DNA from: a bacterium
Lineage (GTDB): Bacteria > Krumholzibacteriota > Krumholzibacteriia > JACNKJ01
Reading direction: 5' to 3'
Length of the DNA stretch: 7,567 bases
Assembly: GCA_014382085.1 (NCBI GenBank)
Contig: JACNKJ010000017.1
Location: forward strand, 1 to 7,567
Below, in pieces: positions 5,783-7,567 of this stretch (its first letter is position 1; the number at the start of each line of letters is the position of its first letter). Under the pieces are notes generated by a model. It was given only the letters and a program-made list of their open reading frames with translations. It was not told where the DNA came from and did no database searches. A program made the translations under genes and the position numbers.

Positions 5783-7033
5783 ATGATCTCGAAGAAATTT
5801 ATTGCGATCTTCGCCCTGCTACTGCTGCCCAGCCTGGCTCTGGCCACCAACGGCTACTTCAGCCACGGTGTGGGCATGAAATCCAAGGCCATGGGCGGCG
5901 CCGGGCTGGCCCTGGCCCAGGACGCTATGGCCGGCGGTAACAACCCCGCGGGCTTTGCATTCATAGAGCGTCGCGTTGACTTGGGCGTCGACTGGTTCCG
6001 TCCCGATCGTGGCAGCGCCATCACCGGGAATGCCTTTGGCGTTGACGGCGACTACGACGCGAACGACACCGCCAGCTTTTTCATGCCGGAATTCGGGATT
6101 GCCTGGCCCATGAGTGATGTCATGTCGCTCGGACTTTCGGTCTACGGCAACGGTGGAATGAACACCAGCTACACGACCCCCATCGGTCTGTTCGGCACGA
6201 CCAATGCCGGAGTGAATCTGAGCCAGCTTTTCATCGCTCCCACCTTTGCCTTTGAGTTCATGCCGGGTAACGCCATCGGTGTGACCTTCAACTATGCATG
6301 GCAGAGCTTCGAGGCCACAGGGCTTCAGAATTTCGCTGCGGCCTCAATGGACGGAGACAATCTCACCGACAATGACGCCAGCACATCCACCGGCTTTGGA
6401 TTCCGGGTCGGCTACATGGGACAGCTCAGCGAAGCGCTCTCACTCGGCGCTGCCTACCAGGGCAAAACGAACATGTCTGAGTTTGACGAGTACGCCGGCC
6501 TCTTCGCCGAAGCGGGCGACTTTGACATTCCTTCGAGCTACGCTGCCGGATTCGCCTACAATGCTGGTGCGGCTACGGTGGCCTTTGACTGGGCTCACAT
6601 CAATTACAGCGAAGTCGCTTCCATCGCCAATCCCATGTCGAAGATGTTCGAAGGACAGCCTTTGGGCGGCGACGAGGGTCCCGGATTCGGTTGGGAAGAC
6701 ATGGACGTCTTCAAACTCGGACTGATCGTCCCCGCTACTGAGACTCTGGACTTGCGTGCCGGCTTCAATCACGGCGCCCAGCCGATTCCGGCCGGTGAGA
6801 CGCTCTTCAATATACTTGCCCCCGGCGTCGTCGAGAGCCATTACACCTTCGGCGGAACCTGGACAACTCCCAAGGGTTGTGAACTCACCTTCGGCGTTAT
6901 GTATGCGCCCGAAGTCACGGTCGAAGGCGAAAACTCGATTCCTCCCGGCAATCCTCCGGGAATGGGTGGCGGCGAAGCCGATCTTCACATGAGTCAGATG
7001 ACGATTGGGCTGAGTTACGCGAAACCGTTCTAA
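5783..7033 (+). CDS. FadL/OmpP1-family outer-membrane transport protein
   Basis: The 416-residue product begins with a signal peptide (MISKKFIAIF..., cut after ALA, residue 21). The mature N-terminus, TNGYFSHGVGMKSKAMGGAG, is the hallmark of FadL/OmpP1/TodX proteins, whose N-terminal hatch plugs the barrel. It continues with ALAQDAMAGGNNPAG, including the family NPA motif (54-56). The rest alternates as barrel strands, with final LSYAKPF ending in the aromatic residue used by the BAM machinery. Length suits the family (about 400-450). FadL proteins carry long-chain fatty acids or other hydrophobic compounds across the outer membrane; the substrate here cannot be read. ATG 5783 is best placed, 6 nt after AAGGGG (5771-5776); ATG 5777 directly abuts that site. 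Readings that start earlier run through the promoter. It is divergent from the propeller pair and monocistronic, ending at a strong terminator. Confidence 0.95.
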   Translation: MISKKFIAIFALLLLPSLALATNGYFSHGVGMKSKAMGGAGLALAQDAMAGGNNPAGFAFIERRVDLGVDWFRPDRGSAITGNAFGVDGDYDANDTASFFMPEFGIAWPMSDVMSLGLSVYGNGGMNTSYTTPIGLFGTTNAGVNLSQLFIAPTFAFEFMPGNAIGVTFNYAWQSFEATGLQNFAAASMDGDNLTDNDASTSTGFGFRVGYMGQLSEALSLGAAYQGKTNMSEFDEYAGLFAEAGDFDIPSSYAAGFAYNAGAATVAFDWAHINYSEVASIANPMSKMFEGQPLGGDEGPGFGWEDMDVFKLGLIVPATETLDLRAGFNHGAQPIPAGETLFNILAPGVVESHYTFGGTWTTPKGCELTFGVMYAPEVTVEGENSIPPGNPPGMGGGEADLHMSQMTIGLSYAKPF

Positions 7034-7053
7034 ATCTTTCGACTGTAGCGACT

Positions 7054-7083
7054 TAGGAGGGGCCGACAGCCCCTCCTATTTTT
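7054..7083 (+). terminator. Rho-independent terminator after the FadL-family gene
   Basis: A perfect 10-bp stem pairs 7054-7063 (TAGGAGGGGC) with 7069-7078 (GCCCCTCCTA) around CGACA, followed by TTTTT (7079-7083). It begins 20 nt after the stop codon and isolates the gene from the next one. Confidence 0.95.
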
Positions 7084-7142
7084 GTATTCTCCAAAAATAG
7101 TGGCCAAGTTCCCACCAAGGAAGCAAGCGGTGCTATGCTCTT

Positions 7143-7160
7143 CCATGTAGGTAAACATGG
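7143..7160 (+). promoter_or_regulatory. 6-bp inverted repeat upstream of the short secreted protein
   Basis: CCATGT (7143-7148) and ACATGG (7155-7160) form a perfect inverted repeat with a 6-nt centre, 29 nt before the start codon. An extended -10-like TGCTATGCT (7131-7139) lies just upstream, with no convincing -35. It may be an operator or a leader hairpin; the evidence is weak. Confidence 0.27.
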
Positions 7161-7189
7161 TGTCAAGTGTTGTGCTGGAGGAGGTCGAA

Positions 7190-7528
7190 ATGATTACCCG
7201 TATCGGCATTGTCATGCTCATCCTCATCATCCCCGCGGCTTTCGCCGCAAATCTCTCCTGGGACAAAGGTACGGCCCATGTTGGCCGAAATCCCGGGACT
7301 CCCGACGGTCGTGAGGGAGGTGAAACCATCGGAACTGCTCTTCCGATCTGGAGCATTCCCTTCTGGGATTCGGGCAATACAAGTGACAACGTGCATGACT
7401 ACGATGAGGTTTGCCCCTATTCGGGTTCCACAGCTCCGGACGTAGTCTACTCATACACTCCCCGCTATAACGTAACCATCGATATCGATCTTTGCGCTTC
7501 GGGATACGATACCATAAGCTTCCCCTAA
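7190..7528 (+). CDS. Short secreted PPC-like protein, possibly truncated or frameshifted
   Basis: The 112-residue reading starts with a signal peptide cut after AFA (residue 19). The mature part includes DGREGGETIGTALPIWSIPF (39-58), DSGNTSDNVHDYDEVCPYSG (60-79), DVVYSYTP (84-91) and IDIDLCASGYDT (97-108). These resemble the start of pre-peptidase C-terminal-like beta-sandwich domains found in large secreted proteins of FCB candidate phyla, with Cys75 and Cys102 as a likely pair. Family members usually continue with more beta strands after DLCxSxYDT; here four residues follow, then TAA (7526-7528). This suggests a broken or cut-down gene, but I found no reading frame in the last 40 nt that clearly restores the domain. 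ATG 7190 is preceded by GGAGGAGGT (7177-7185), so the start is secure. It has its own terminator-isolated upstream region. Confidence 0.62.
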   Translation: MITRIGIVMLILIIPAAFAANLSWDKGTAHVGRNPGTPDGREGGETIGTALPIWSIPFWDSGNTSDNVHDYDEVCPYSGSTAPDVVYSYTPRYNVTIDIDLCASGYDTISFP

Positions 7529-7567
7529 ATCTGGACACCCTATAAGTAGAGCTTTCTGGCACAATCA

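Noticed and set aside
6440..6988. Long open frame on the minus strand inside the FadL gene (182 codons)
   Set aside because: It is antisense to a strongly supported gene, with no recognisable domain or ribosome site.
7157..7189. Extension of the short secreted protein to an ATG at 7157
   Set aside because: It would place 11 residues before a clear signal peptide; GGAGGAGGT directly serves ATG 7190.

Overview
The window looks like a chromosomal piece of a free-living, diderm (outer-membrane) bacterium, moderately GC-rich. Three things point to the FCB-related candidate phyla (Eisenbacteria, Krumholzibacteriota, Latescibacterota and similar): two exported beta-propeller proteins ending in a FlgD-Ig / type IX-like C-terminal tail with a YPNPFNPKTEI-type start, a FadL/OmpP1 outer-membrane barrel ending in Phe, and a secreted protein with a GGETIGTA...DYDEVCPY...DVVYSYTP-type pre-peptidase C-terminal-like region. 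The phylum assignment is inference. I see no tRNA, rRNA, CRISPR array, transposase or prophage gene.

Layout. (1) 1-950, + strand: two adjacent small membrane proteins, both resembling the core of MotA/TolQ/ExbB proton channels. They end at a strong hairpin terminator (972-1005). (2) 1033-2807, + strand: a class I SAM methyltransferase whose stop overlaps the start of a zinc-ribbon Nudix hydrolase (ATGA, 4 nt). The Nudix protein carries an extra helical C-terminal domain resembling the RsbRD N-terminal sensor domain. A promoter-like element fits a leaderless or nearly leaderless methyltransferase mRNA. (3) 2826-5487, - strand: two tandem paralogous secreted beta-propellers (429 and 440 aa), probably one operon transcribed toward the Nudix gene. 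(4) 5488-5782: divergent regulatory region with ATATT(C/G) elements at an exact 20-bp period and a 9-bp inverted repeat around a TTGACA box. (5) 5783-7033, + strand: FadL-family outer-membrane transporter with a textbook terminator (7054-7083). (6) 7190-7528, + strand: a short secreted protein whose conserved region stops abruptly, possibly truncated or frameshifted.

How it fits together. Most of the right two thirds encodes envelope or secreted products: outer-membrane transport, surface-attached propellers and a PPC-like exported protein. The methyltransferase-Nudix pair is the only clearly cytoplasmic enzyme unit, and its domain combination is the most unusual feature. The pair of short ExbB-like proteins is the other candidate for an undescribed arrangement. 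I found no clear new defence or mobile system.
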